From Candidatus Magnetocorallium paracelense (GTDB taxonomy: Bacteria > Nitrospirota > Thermodesulfovibrionia > Thermodesulfovibrionales > Magnetobacteriaceae): DNA of 64,000 bases. A model generated the notes under the pieces. The model was not told where the DNA came from. It was given only the letters and a program-made list of their open reading frames with translations, and ran no database searches. The stretch lies in the NCBI GenBank assembly GCA_029001845.1, contig JAREWP010000024.1, positions 48,311-112,310 on the forward strand. The letters run 5' to 3'. How positions within the stretch are numbered: the first letter of the stretch is position 1; each line of letters opens with the position of its first letter. Of the stretch, positions 25,675-34,583 are shown piece after piece. The translations under genes and the position numbers were made by a program.

Positions 25675-26985
25675 ATGGTTTCAATGGAAAATAACAGAGG
25701 GAAAATACTCATCGTAGACGACGATGCAAAGAATGCCCAGGAGATGAGTGATCTTCTGAAAAGAGAAGGCTTCTCCATCAACTTTGCTCTGAATAAGAGC
25801 GACACCTTGGAACTGGTCTCGAAAATCGTCCCCTCTCTTATCATTATCAAGGTAATCGTTAATGACACAAGTGGATTGGAGATTGTCAAAAAAATCCGTT
25901 CAATGGAAAGCTTACTCAACACTCCGGTTGTGATGTTCGTTGAATCGGAATCAGATTATGTTTTAATAAAAAAGTATAAATCCACATATGGCGTAGCCGA
26001 CGTTATTAGAGTTCCCTTTGACAGTGAAGATTTCATCTCAAGAATAAATCTTTTAATCATCCCTGATGCTCCTCCTCAAGACAACGATCTGGACAAAACT
26101 CAACCTGCACTGAAGACAGAGGAGCACACTTTAAATAAAACCGCTCCAGTGGAATTATCCAACCTGAAGGAAAGTGACTCCTCTGTTAAAAAACCTGAAG
26201 AAGATATAACCGAAGAAGCTGAACATGAAAGCACACAGGAAGAGATTCTCCATGAAGATGAAGAGGCTTTAAAGACTGATATTATGGAAGCGATAGAGGC
26301 TGACAAAACGCAATCCGTCCCTGAAGATATCTATGCAGAAGACTTTAACGGCGATATCATGGGAGCTGTGAAGAAAAAAACCAGATTAAATTTTAAAAAA
26401 GTTGAAGAAATAAAATTTATCGGCAGTATTGTCGCTGTTCTTCTAATTTTCATCGCTGTTTGGATATATGTAACATCTGAGAAAGATAACATCCGGAAAG
26501 ATGAGATGGAAGACCGGAGGGTTGCTTCTGTATATGAGACTGAAATAATAAGGGAAGAAATCTTCGATGTACCGGAAACGAACCGGCAAAACTTTTCACC
26601 TGATTTCCCGACCGATCAAACCCTTGGAGCGCCACGCATTGAGGCGACTAAAAAGTCACAATCGCCAAATAAAAGTAAAAAAAACAATACTCCTGTGAAA
26701 CAAAAAAAATCGCCCCCAAGAGCGAAGGTAGTCATATCCATGGAGGCGGAATCAAAAACGTTCTCCGTACAGACAGGCTCATTCAGTAACAGAAGCAATG
26801 CCGACGATATGATCAATAAGCTTAAAAGGAAAGGTTATGACGCCTTTTTAAAAGAAGCAAACTATCAAAAGAGTAAAGTTTTTAAGGTTCTCATAGGCAA
26901 ATACAGTTCCGAGGAAAAAGCCAGGGAGATAATCCTGCAACTTAAAAACCGAGATAATACAGAGTCTTTTCTTATAAGCAATTAA
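25675..26985 (+). CDS. Degenerate receiver - transmembrane - SPOR domain protein
   Basis: 436 residues. Residues about 8-125 are a receiver fold (KILIVDDDAKNAQEMSDLLKREGF) with the acidic pair intact. The phospho-acceptor Asp is replaced by Lys (LIIIKVIVNDTSG) and the conserved C-terminal Lys is lost (VIRVPFD), so phosphorylation is unlikely. An acidic linker leads to one membrane helix (about 247-265) and a periplasmic Lys/Pro-rich spacer. The C-terminal SPOR domain (about 362-436, KTFSVQTGSFSNRSNADDMINKL) is of the type that binds denuded septal peptidoglycan. It could connect a cytoplasmic partner to the division septum. This layout is unusual. Confidence 0.78.
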   Translation: MVSMENNRGKILIVDDDAKNAQEMSDLLKREGFSINFALNKSDTLELVSKIVPSLIIIKVIVNDTSGLEIVKKIRSMESLLNTPVVMFVESESDYVLIKKYKSTYGVADVIRVPFDSEDFISRINLLIIPDAPPQDNDLDKTQPALKTEEHTLNKTAPVELSNLKESDSSVKKPEEDITEEAEHESTQEEILHEDEEALKTDIMEAIEADKTQSVPEDIYAEDFNGDIMGAVKKKTRLNFKKVEEIKFIGSIVAVLLIFIAVWIYVTSEKDNIRKDEMEDRRVASVYETEIIREEIFDVPETNRQNFSPDFPTDQTLGAPRIEATKKSQSPNKSKKNNTPVKQKKSPPRAKVVISMEAESKTFSVQTGSFSNRSNADDMINKLKRKGYDAFLKEANYQKSKVFKVLIGKYSSEEKAREIILQLKNRDNTESFLISN

Positions 26986-26989
26986 CCTT

Positions 26990-27131
26990 TAAAAACAGTA
27001 GTCAGGTATCAGCAGTCAGCCTTCAGCTAAGGAAAATACCGATATTGTGCCAATTAATAAGCGTCACCTTAAGGGTGAAAGAGTTTTGAACAGCAAAGAA
27101 AAGGCTGATGGCTGACTGCTAAATGCTTTTT
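26990..27131. repeat. 142-bp palindromic repeat, family copy 2
   Basis: Same family as 22696-22861: outer AGTCAGGTATCAGCAGTCAG arm, central CGTCACCTTAAGGGTGAAAG, and closing GGCTGATGGCTGACTGCTAA followed by ATGCTTTTT. The interiors are alignable along their whole length with many substitutions. It follows the SPOR gene stop by a few bases and could act as its terminator. Confidence 0.76.
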
Positions 27132-27240
27132 ATTACACAAGGTTAATCTGAAAAAACAGAAATTCCGGGACAGGCAGACTCTGCCCCGGAGTCAATCAAT
27201 AGTCCTCCTAACCTTTGACAAAATCACACAACTATCCAAA

Positions 27241-28128
27241 CTAATCGTTTTCCTCGTTTTTCAGGGTCTCATACATATCAAGAGCATGATCCGGTTTTAA
27301 ATTCTCGTGAACTACTTTACTTACTGTTTTAATCATTGCTACAGGAGAGTCCGCCTGAAATATGTTTCTCCCCATATCAACGCCTGCCGCACCTTCCTGT
27401 ACGGCATTATAAGCCATTGTAAGAGCATCGAGTTCAGGTATCTTTTTACCGCCTGCCATAACTATCGGTACAGGGCATGAGGACGTCACTGTTTCAAACC
27501 CCTCAGGCACATAGTATGTTTTTACATATGTGGCTCCCAGCTCGGCGCAGATTCTGCACGCAAGTCTGAAATATCTGGCGTCACGCTTCATATCTTTACC
27601 CACGGCAGTGACTGCAAGCGTGGCTACGCCGTAACGATTACCTGCATCGATAAGCCTTGTCATGTTGTGTATTGACTGAGTTTCAAACTCGCCGCCAATA
27701 AACACTTGCACGGCAAGGGCGGATGCATTAAGCCTTAACGCATCTTCCATATCCATTGCCAGTTGTTCATTGGAAAGCTCTTTTAAAATGCTGGGACCTC
27801 CGCTCGCTCTCAAAACCACGCCTTTTGTAAAGCTTGGAGGAATCGTAGTACGAAGAATTCCTCGTGTGAGCATAAGGGTGTCACAGTAAGGCAGAAGCGG
27901 GACAATATTTAAATCCACACGCTCCAATCCGGTTGTAGGTCCCTGGAAGTACCCGTGATCTATTGCCAGCATTAATGTTTTTCCGCTCTTTGGACTAAAG
28001 ATGTTGGACAAACGATTTTTCATCCCCCAATCAAGCGAATTGGAACCTTTCAAAAAAAATGCCTCATTTTTCATGGGGATATCTGTGCAAAAATTTTTTG
28101 CATCCTTTACACCATCGAGATCAGCCAT
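27241..28128 (-). CDS. lsrF: LsrF-like class I aldolase/thiolase (autoinducer-2 phosphate processing family)
   Basis: 295 residues, strongly reminiscent of E. coli LsrF throughout: [76 protein letters not shown] (with the putative Schiff-base Lys), [12 protein letters not shown] and [13 protein letters not shown]. LsrF transfers an acetyl group from the AI-2 breakdown intermediate to CoA. No lsrK, lsrR or lsrACDB is nearby, so it may act on another phosphorylated ketose or diketone. The start carries GGAGG on the minus strand. The DeoC/LacD-type fold is certain, the substrate is not. Confidence 0.85.
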   Translation of the reverse strand: MADLDGVKDAKNFCTDIPMKNEAFFLKGSNSLDWGMKNRLSNIFSPKSGKTLMLAIDHGYFQGPTTGLERVDLNIVPLLPYCDTLMLTRGILRTTIPPSFTKGVVLRASGGPSILKELSNEQLAMDMEDALRLNASALAVQVFIGGEFETQSIHNMTRLIDAGNRYGVATLAVTAVGKDMKRDARYFRLACRICAELGATYVKTYYVPEGFETVTSSCPVPIVMAGGKKIPELDALTMAYNAVQEGAAGVDMGRNIFQADSPVAMIKTVSKVVHENLKPDHALDMYETLKNEEND

Positions 28129-28241
28129 TATTCCCTCCTGAATATTTTTGTATTTTAATGAAGATTCGGATTTCTATACATGGATCAATATTAATAGTCG
28201 CATAGAAATTAAACGTGATCAATCAGTTAAGTATAACACGA

Positions 28242-28281
28242 TAAGCGTAAGAATTTGTAATGATCAAAATTCTTACGCTTA
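28242..28281. repeat. Perfect 15-bp stem-loop
   Basis: TAAGCGTAAGAATTT and AAATTCTTACGCTTA are exact reverse complements around a 10-nt loop. It lies 114 bp upstream of the lsrF-like start on the divergent side. No T-run follows on either strand, so it is more likely an operator-like or processed element than a simple terminator. Confidence 0.75.
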
Positions 28282-28728
28282 ACGAAGGTGTGCCAGACCT
28301 AAGAGAAATATTGCTGACTTTAAATACAACCTATACATATACAGTCAAATTATTGTAATATGATCTCCGGGAGTCAATTTATCGACTTTGCATCTTTGCA
28401 TTTTTTAGTGAATGAAGTGATAGACTAGCAAAGAGTGCATGTATCCCAATAACATGGAGTTTTTCATGAAATTTGAGAAGCCGCGACGAACCTTTGAGTA
28501 CTCAGGAGAGATAGTGAAATGCTTTGAAATCATGTAAAGAAACGGGGAGTTGATCACAAGTTCGGTAGTATCAAGTGAAGTGGACGGGTTTGTTGTCAGT
28601 ATTTCAAAAATCAGGATATTAATAATGTTAAAAAGTAAAAAAGATAAGTTTCTCAAAAAGTTGTGTTCTTATGGATAATTTCCTATGAACTATTTTTCGC
28701 TGTATCCATAATCTTTATCCTTATTAGT

Positions 28729-28758
28729 TTGTTTTAACAACTGCTATATTGTTATAAT
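28729..28758 (+). promoter_or_regulatory. Candidate sigma-70 promoter of the Nudix-yraN unit
   Basis: TTGTTT (28729-28734) and a perfect TATAAT (28753-28758) are separated by 18 bp and lie 39 bp upstream of the Nudix ATG. The -35 is only a partial match. No better candidate is visible before the gene. Confidence 0.45.
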
Positions 28759-28796
28759 TTTTATACCTTAAAAAACAAATGGAATAATCTATTATT

Positions 28797-29345
28797 ATGC
28801 TGCCTGAAATAATTGACAGAGAAACTTTTTGGAAAGGTAAGTACCTCGAAACCCTTCAGACGACTTATATCAACTTAGCAAAAAAAAGAATTACCTGGGA
28901 ATCTGTCAAAAGAATTACCTGTAACGGCATTGTCGGCATTGTCCCCTTTACCGATAATGGAGAAACAATACTCATAAAGCAGTTCAGACCACCTGTCGAG
29001 CGTTTTGTCATAGAGTTTCCCGCAGGACTTAATGATAAAAACGAACCTCTTATCGAGGTGGCGAGGAGGGAGTTACAGGAGGAAACCGGCTATTTTTCCG
29101 AAGATATTGAAGAGATAGCTGTCGGTCCTCTCTCTGCAGGCGCCTCAAACGAAGTTCTCAATGTCTTTATCGCAAGAAACGCTGTTCTCCAAGGCAGTCA
29201 GAATCTCGATCACGCCGAGGAAATAGAGGTTATAAAAGTTAAGATTGAAGGATTTTATGAAAGTCTCTATGCCCTTGAAAGGGACGATACATACATTGAC
29301 CTGAAACTCTACGGTCTTTTCGAACTGGCCAGACGCCACATATAG
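28797..29345 (+). CDS. Nudix hydrolase, ADP-ribose pyrophosphatase-like
   Basis: 182 residues. The Nudix box is complete: G-x5-E-x7-REL-x-EE-x-GY, reading from GLNDKNE to REL and QEETGY at about residues 76-98. It is preceded by IKQFRPPVERFVIEFPAG, typical of the ADP-ribose/NudF subfamily. Such enzymes hydrolyse ADP-ribose or related nucleotide diphosphates. It is 10 nt upstream of yraN on the same strand. Confidence 0.87.
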   Translation: MLPEIIDRETFWKGKYLETLQTTYINLAKKRITWESVKRITCNGIVGIVPFTDNGETILIKQFRPPVERFVIEFPAGLNDKNEPLIEVARRELQEETGYFSEDIEEIAVGPLSAGASNEVLNVFIARNAVLQGSQNLDHAEEIEVIKVKIEGFYESLYALERDDTYIDLKLYGLFELARRHI

Positions 29346-29355
29346 ACCATGTCAA

Positions 29356-29712
29356 ATGAATAATAAAATCACCGGGAAATACGGCGAGTGGCTGGCCGGA
29401 AGATACCTCGTGCAAAAGGGGTACAAAATCCTGTCAAAAAACTACAAAACACCTGCAGGCGAAATAGATATAGTAGCAAGAGACGGAGAGAAGATAGTAT
29501 TTGTTGAAGTAAAGACAAGAAAAAGCGATAGATTCGGTAAACCCTTTGAGGCAGTTAACTATAAAAAAAGAGAGAAAATCATAAAAAACGCCTCCCTCTA
29601 TCTTTCAAAATTTAAAGAGCTCCCTTCCGTAAGATTCGATGTTATTAGTATTAATCTTCAGAATAAGGATAAGAGTATCGAGCACATAGAGGACGCATTC
29701 GAAATGAGCTGA
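29356..29712 (+). CDS. yraN: YraN/UPF0102 family protein
   Basis: 118 residues, the family size. YraN proteins have a restriction-endonuclease-like fold; the visible core is GEWLAGRYLVQKGYKILSKNY, GEIDIVARDGEKIVFVEVKTRK and RFDVISI, giving the E...D...ExK arrangement. Biological substrate is unsettled. It lies between the Nudix gene and the Opp ATPases and is probably cotranscribed with them. Confidence 0.9.
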   Translation: MNNKITGKYGEWLAGRYLVQKGYKILSKNYKTPAGEIDIVARDGEKIVFVEVKTRKSDRFGKPFEAVNYKKREKIIKNASLYLSKFKELPSVRFDVISINLQNKDKSIEHIEDAFEMS

Positions 29713-29732
29713 CCTCGGTATGGTTGAGAGTT

Positions 29733-30722
29733 ATGTCTGTTATATCCATTAGTAACCTGAACGTCTATTTAAAGACTGAAAGCAATCGATCCCCGGAAAG
29801 AGAGAAGGGGGTTAACCTTGTAAAGAATCTTGATATCAAAATAAAGGAGTCAGAAGTTTTCGGGCTTGTGGGAGAGAGCGGTTGCGGCAAATCCATGACA
29901 GCCTATTCAATTATGGATATTCTCCCCCGCAACATATATTACGAGGGTGATATAATTTTCGAAGGTCGTAATTTAAAAGATCTGTCGGCAAAGGAGAAAC
30001 GCAAAATAAAAGGGAACAGGATATCGATGATATTTCAAGAGCCTATGACATCGCTGAATCCTGTATTGACCGTTGGTTATCAAATCGCAGAGGTTTTAAA
30101 AACACACAGGAATATGAATCGCAGCGAAGCGAAGGAAAGAAGTGTCGAGCTTTTAAGGTCAGTAAGAATACCGTCGCCTGATATCAGATTCAACGATTAC
30201 CCCCATCAACTATCAGGTGGCATGAGACAGAGGATTATGATAGCCATGGCCATTGCCTGCGATCCTGCCTTACTTATAGCAGATGAGCCGACGACAGCAC
30301 TGGACGTAACGATTCAGTCCCAGATACTTCACCTTTTGAGAGGCATTAAGGACGAAAAGAACATGTCTCTCTTACTGATCACTCATGATCTGGGAATAAT
30401 CTCGGAAAACGCTCAAAGAGTAGCCATTATGTATGCAGGACGAATCATGGAACTTACATCTGCAGAGTTATTATTCAAGGACCCGAAGCACCCTTATACG
30501 ATAGGACTTTTGGAGTCGCTTCCGAGAGAAAAATCAGCGCCTTTGAAACCTGTACCCGGAACCGTTCCAAGGCCGGAAAATCTTCCAAAGGGGTGCAAAT
30601 TCTCCAACAGATGTTCTTACGCTGACATCAGATGTACGGAGATGGAGCCGGAGTTAAGATCGATATCCGAGGATCACCTTGTGAGATGTATCAAAAGCGA
30701 TCAAATAAAATGGATTTGTTGA
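29733..30722 (+). CDS. OppD/DppD-type peptide/nickel ABC transporter ATPase
   Basis: About 329 residues from the ATG at 29733 (MSVISISN); a TTG at 29724 is in frame. Motifs: Walker [14 protein letters not shown]-loop [14 protein letters not shown], signature [15 protein letters not shown], Walker [14 protein letters not shown]-loop ITHDL, and the C-terminal oligopeptide/dipeptide domain with a cysteine group ([14 protein letters not shown]). In known proteins this C-terminal domain coordinates an iron-sulfur cluster or metal. It pairs with the next gene, whose start overlaps this one. No permease or binding-protein gene is in the window. Confidence 0.88.
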   Translation: MSVISISNLNVYLKTESNRSPEREKGVNLVKNLDIKIKESEVFGLVGESGCGKSMTAYSIMDILPRNIYYEGDIIFEGRNLKDLSAKEKRKIKGNRISMIFQEPMTSLNPVLTVGYQIAEVLKTHRNMNRSEAKERSVELLRSVRIPSPDIRFNDYPHQLSGGMRQRIMIAMAIACDPALLIADEPTTALDVTIQSQILHLLRGIKDEKNMSLLLITHDLGIISENAQRVAIMYAGRIMELTSAELLFKDPKHPYTIGLLESLPREKSAPLKPVPGTVPRPENLPKGCKFSNRCSYADIRCTEMEPELRSISEDHLVRCIKSDQIKWIC

Positions 30723-31678
30723 CTATAAAAGATTTAAAGAAGGGTTTCCCTGTTAAAGAGGGTTTATTCGGCAAAAAAAAGGTATTAAAAGCTGTCGACG
30801 GGGTAACATTCTCCATAAAAAAAGACAGGGTCTTTGCTCTTGTCGGAGAAAGCGGTTGCGGAAAATCTACTGTAGCCAGGCTTATACTCAGACTTATCGA
30901 TCCTGAAGGGGGCGAGGTATTCTTTAAGGGGAAAGACATATTCTCTCTAAAAGGAGAAGAATTGAAAAAGTACAGACGTTCGGTTCAGATTGTTTTTCAG
31001 GATCCCTTTGCATCGTTAAATCCCAGAATGAGGATATTGGAGACATTAACGGAGCCTCTGAAAATACATAAAACCGTACCCGGCAAACAACAGAAAGAGT
31101 TCGCGGCGGCGCTGCTTGATCAGGTCGGCCTGGATCGGGATGTTATGTATCGCTATCCCCACGAATTCAGCGGCGGCCAGAGACAGAGAATTTGCATAGC
31201 CAGAGCGCTCGCCCTCTCTCCGGAAGTAATTATTGCAGATGAACCGTTGTCTTCTCTCGATGTATCGATCCAGGCCCAGATTCTGAATTTATTGAAGGAT
31301 TTGAAAGAGAAGCAATCTCTGGCATTTCTCTTTATCAGCCACGACCTTGAGGTAGTTCGCTATTTCAGTGACGAAATCGCAGTTATGTATCTGGGAAAGA
31401 TCGTTGAAATGGCCGATACGAACTCGCTGTTCGACAAACCGATGCATCCTTACACCGAGCTATTGATAGATTCTATACCGGCAATACCAAGGGGAGAGAA
31501 AAAGGAAAGACCCTTTCAGGAACATGACTCTTCTTCCGACGCACCGAGTCCGCTAAATATCCCGCCGGGCTGTCCCTTTCATCCCAGGTGCAGGAAGAAA
31601 AAAGACAACTGCGATAAAGCGACTCCCGACCTGATTGAAGCACAGGGCAGACTGATTTCCTGCCATCTGTGGAATTGA
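30710..31678 (+). CDS. OppF/DppF-type peptide/nickel ABC transporter ATPase
   Basis: About 322 residues from the ATG at 30710 ([16 protein letters not shown]), overlapping the upstream ATPase by 13 nt; longer in-frame starts lie inside the OppD-like gene. Walker [17 protein letters not shown]-loop FQDPFASLNPRM, signature EFSGGQRQRICIARAL, Walker B IIADEPLSSLD and H-loop ISHDLEVV are intact. The tail has CPFHPRCRKKKDNC. It would form the heterodimeric nucleotide-binding core with the previous protein. The permeases must be elsewhere. Confidence 0.88.
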   Translation: MDLLTIKDLKKGFPVKEGLFGKKKVLKAVDGVTFSIKKDRVFALVGESGCGKSTVARLILRLIDPEGGEVFFKGKDIFSLKGEELKKYRRSVQIVFQDPFASLNPRMRILETLTEPLKIHKTVPGKQQKEFAAALLDQVGLDRDVMYRYPHEFSGGQRQRICIARALALSPEVIIADEPLSSLDVSIQAQILNLLKDLKEKQSLAFLFISHDLEVVRYFSDEIAVMYLGKIVEMADTNSLFDKPMHPYTELLIDSIPAIPRGEKKERPFQEHDSSSDAPSPLNIPPGCPFHPRCRKKKDNCDKATPDLIEAQGRLISCHLWN

Positions 31679-31697
31679 AGCTCAACAACCATCGGTA

Positions 31698-31760
31698 TGG
31701 TTTACGGTTTGCGCTTATTGCTTTCATACTGTAAACCGTTAACCGTAAACTGTCAACCGT
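31698..31760. repeat. Short palindromic TTTACGGTTT repeat
   Basis: GGTTTACGGTTT near 31699-31710 is mirrored by AAACCGTTAACCGTAAACTG near 31733-31752. This resembles the dispersed TTTACGGTTTACGG-type intergenic repeats. It separates oppF from uvrA. Confidence 0.55.
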
Positions 31761-31817
31761 ATTATATTCCGGTTTCAGTTGAACTGAAATTGATGTTCTA
31801 CAAATTCTACGAGGCCA

Positions 31818-34340
31818 TTGCCTCCCAAATACAGCCTCCATACAGTGCAGGATTATATAAAGATAGTCGGAGCAAGAGAGCATAATCTCAAGGATATATC
31901 TATAGATATTCCGAGAAACAAATTAATTGTAATTACCGGGCCATCGGGCTCCGGCAAATCGTCTCTTGCTATAGACACCTTGCATGCCGAAGGCAGGAGA
32001 CGTTACGTAGAGAGCCTTTCGGCCTATGCCAGGCAGTTCCTTGGAGATATAAATAAACCTGAAGTGGACTTTATTACCGGTCTCTCCCCCTCTATTGCAA
32101 TAGAGCAAAAAACAGTCTCAAAAAGTCCCAGATCCACAGTCGGAACGATTACCGAGATATACGATTATCTTAGAGTCCTCTATACAAGAATCGGTAAACC
32201 TTTTTGCCACATCTGCTCCAAACCTATCGTTTCCAGGAACTCCGACGATATTTTAAACAACATTCTATCCCTGCCCGAGGGAGTCAGAATACAGGTGCTT
32301 TCACCGATTGTCAAGGAGAGAAAGGGACAATACAAGAAAGAGTTACTCTCTATGAGAAGAGAGGGCTTTGTACGGGCAAGGATAGACGGAGAGATGGTCG
32401 ATATTACCGAGGATATCGTTCTCAGCCGCTATAAAAGACATACAATAGAGATCGTTATAGACAGATTGATCATAAAACCGGGAATAAAGAGAAAACTCAA
32501 AAACGCCATAGACAATGCTTTGAGATTCGGAAATGTCGTTATATTTAACCTCATAAATGACGGAAAGGATCTGGTTTTAAGCAGAACAATGACTTGCCCC
32601 GACTGTGGCGTCGGAATGCCCGATCCGATTCCAATGTTATTTTCCTTCAACAGCCGTGTAGGAGCCTGCCTTAATTGCAAAGGGCTTGGTTACGAAAATA
32701 TCTGTGAGGAAGATGAAGAAGGTCACGATATTTTAATTCCCTGCGGAAAATGCGGAGGTTCCAGACTCAGGGAAGAGGCGTTGAGTATTAAAATTGAGGA
32801 CATTAATATCGGCGAATTCACAGGTTTTTCGATAAAGAAAGCGGCTCTGTTTCTTAAATCGCTCAATCTTGGTGAGAAAGACGCTGTTGTATCAGAGAGG
32901 ATTTTAAGAGAAATAGACGACAAACTCAGCTTCCTTATTAAGGTCGGACTTGAATACCTTACCCTTGACAGGCCTGCATCTACGCTCTCGGGCGGAGAAG
33001 CGCAGAGGATAAGGCTCGCTACTCAGATGGGCGCTTCCCTTTCAGGCGTTCTATATGTCCTCGACGAACCCAGCATCGGTCTCCATCCCAGAGACTGCGG
33101 GAGACTGATAGACAGTCTGAGAGGAATAAGAGACTCGGGAAACAGCGTGATTGTCGTAGAACACGATGAGGATACTATCAGGTCGTCCGATATTGTAATC
33201 GACATGGGGCCGGGGGCGGGAAGAGACGGAGGAACAGTCGTTGCAATGGGCAATCCATTGGAGATATCTCGCAACGTCAATTCCATTACAGGTCGATTCC
33301 TTGCAAAGAGTGTGAAAATGGAGACAAATTTGTCTCGGAGACATTCCAATAAGTTTATAGTCATTAAAGACGCAGCAGAACACAATCTCAAGAGAATTAC
33401 AGTGAACATTCCGGTTGGAGTGTTTCTCTCCGTAACCGGGGTTTCAGGTTCCGGTAAGAGTACTCTGGTCAGAGATATTCTTTTTAAGGTAATTATGAAC
33501 AGGTTGTATAAAAGCGGATACCGCGCCGGAAGGCATAGTGAAATAACGGGAGTAGAGGCGATAGACAGAATAATATGCGTAGACCAATCCCCCATAGGCA
33601 AAACCCCCCGGTCCAATCCTGCAACTTACACAGGTCTTTTGACTATAATCAGAGACCTTTTTGCAGCTCTTCCAATGTCAAGAGCCAGGGGGTACGGCCC
33701 GTCCAGATTCAGTTTTAATGTACAAGGGGGCAGATGCGAAGAGTGCAAGGGAGCAGGTCATAAAAAGTATGAGATGCACTTTCTGCCGCCTGCATATGTG
33801 ATCTGCGATCGTTGCAACGGAAGGAGATTCAACAGGGAAACTCTGCAAATGAAGTACAAGGGGAAAAATATTGCCGAAGTGTTGTCAATGACAGTGGCGG
33901 AAGCTGTAGAATTCTTCCTTCCCATAAAGCGGTTAAGGGAAAAATTAGGCTTTCTTCAGGAAGTGGGACTGGGATATATTCAGCTCGGCCAGTCAGCCAA
34001 CACGCTGTCCGGAGGAGAGGCTCAGAGGCTGAGGCTTTCGAGGGAGATAACAAAAAAGTCCACAGGCAGCACACTTTATATACTTGATGAACCGACAACG
34101 GGTTTACACTTCATAGATGTAGACAGGTTGCTTACGATATTGCACAGACTCGTTGATATGGGTAACACCGTCATAGTCATTGAACATAACCTTGATGTTA
34201 TAAAATCGTCGGATTATATAATCGATCTGGGACCAGAGGGTGGAGACAACGGCGGTTCTGTCATAGCCACGGGAACTCCGGAGGAAATCAGTAAAAATCA
34301 AATGTCTCATACCGGTAAATATCTGAGGGAAAAAATGTGA
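31818..34340 (+). CDS. uvrA: Excinuclease ABC subunit A, compact form
   Basis: 840 residues from a TTG at 31818 preceded by GAGG; a GTG at 31845 beginning at the conserved DYIKIVGAREHNLK is an alternative. UvrA is the damage-sensing ATPase of nucleotide excision repair. Both ABC cassettes are intact: Walker A GPSGSGKSS (about 41) and GVSGSGKST (about 543), signatures LSGGEAQR (about 391 and 731), Walker B LYVLDEPSIGLH and LYILDEPTTGLH. The UvrB-interacting region is present. The segment between CLNCKGLG and CGKCGGSRL is only about 20 residues, whereas typical UvrA carries roughly 100 more there, which accounts for the short length. Confidence 0.93.
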   Translation: MPPKYSLHTVQDYIKIVGAREHNLKDISIDIPRNKLIVITGPSGSGKSSLAIDTLHAEGRRRYVESLSAYARQFLGDINKPEVDFITGLSPSIAIEQKTVSKSPRSTVGTITEIYDYLRVLYTRIGKPFCHICSKPIVSRNSDDILNNILSLPEGVRIQVLSPIVKERKGQYKKELLSMRREGFVRARIDGEMVDITEDIVLSRYKRHTIEIVIDRLIIKPGIKRKLKNAIDNALRFGNVVIFNLINDGKDLVLSRTMTCPDCGVGMPDPIPMLFSFNSRVGACLNCKGLGYENICEEDEEGHDILIPCGKCGGSRLREEALSIKIEDINIGEFTGFSIKKAALFLKSLNLGEKDAVVSERILREIDDKLSFLIKVGLEYLTLDRPASTLSGGEAQRIRLATQMGASLSGVLYVLDEPSIGLHPRDCGRLIDSLRGIRDSGNSVIVVEHDEDTIRSSDIVIDMGPGAGRDGGTVVAMGNPLEISRNVNSITGRFLAKSVKMETNLSRRHSNKFIVIKDAAEHNLKRITVNIPVGVFLSVTGVSGSGKSTLVRDILFKVIMNRLYKSGYRAGRHSEITGVEAIDRIICVDQSPIGKTPRSNPATYTGLLTIIRDLFAALPMSRARGYGPSRFSFNVQGGRCEECKGAGHKKYEMHFLPPAYVICDRCNGRRFNRETLQMKYKGKNIAEVLSMTVAEAVEFFLPIKRLREKLGFLQEVGLGYIQLGQSANTLSGGEAQRLRLSREITKKSTGSTLYILDEPTTGLHFIDVDRLLTILHRLVDMGNTVIVIEHNLDVIKSSDYIIDLGPEGGDNGGSVIATGTPEEISKNQMSHTGKYLREKM

Positions 34341-34360
34341 ACAGAAAGCAAGAACCCGAG

Positions 34361-34378
34361 CGCAGGCTGAAGCCTGCG
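34361..34378. repeat. Short hairpin repeat CGCAGGCT-GA-AGCCTGCG
   Basis: A perfect 8-bp stem with a 2-nt apex, followed by GCTAC. It matches the widely dispersed GTAGCCGCAGGCTTCAGCC-type intergenic repeat. It lies 20 bp after the uvrA stop; the rest of the 243-bp gap to hemB shows nothing else clear. Confidence 0.6.
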
Positions 34379-34583
34379 GCTACATACTAATGAAGCCCGT
34401 CAAAGACATTAAATAAATGAAACGACTCAGGCAGATGAACTGAAAGCTGAGGACCATCAGGCAAGATAAGAGTATCCGGAAAATTTTACAACCTTTAATT
34501 AGCCCGGCAACTGAAAATATTTAATTTTGTGCTTCAGCCCAAACACCTATGTAGTTACAAATTAATTAAGAAAGGAGATAAAA

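Larger units (their letters stand above)
28129..28796. other. 668-bp intergenic region with a perfect stem-loop and no firm gene
   Basis: A perfect 15-bp stem (28242-28256 with 28267-28281) is the main feature. The plus strand between about 28440 and 28675 can be read as two short same-frame stretches split by one stop (…KPRRTFEYSGEI… then …VVSSEVDGFVVS…). This might be a decayed gene, but no family is recognised. A candidate promoter for the Nudix gene lies at 28729-28758. Confidence 0.5.

Noticed and set aside
28405..28656. An 83-codon minus-strand frame in the lsrF/Nudix gap
   Set aside because: No ribosome binding site and no family. The plus strand reads equally well as a broken frame, so neither is supported as a gene.
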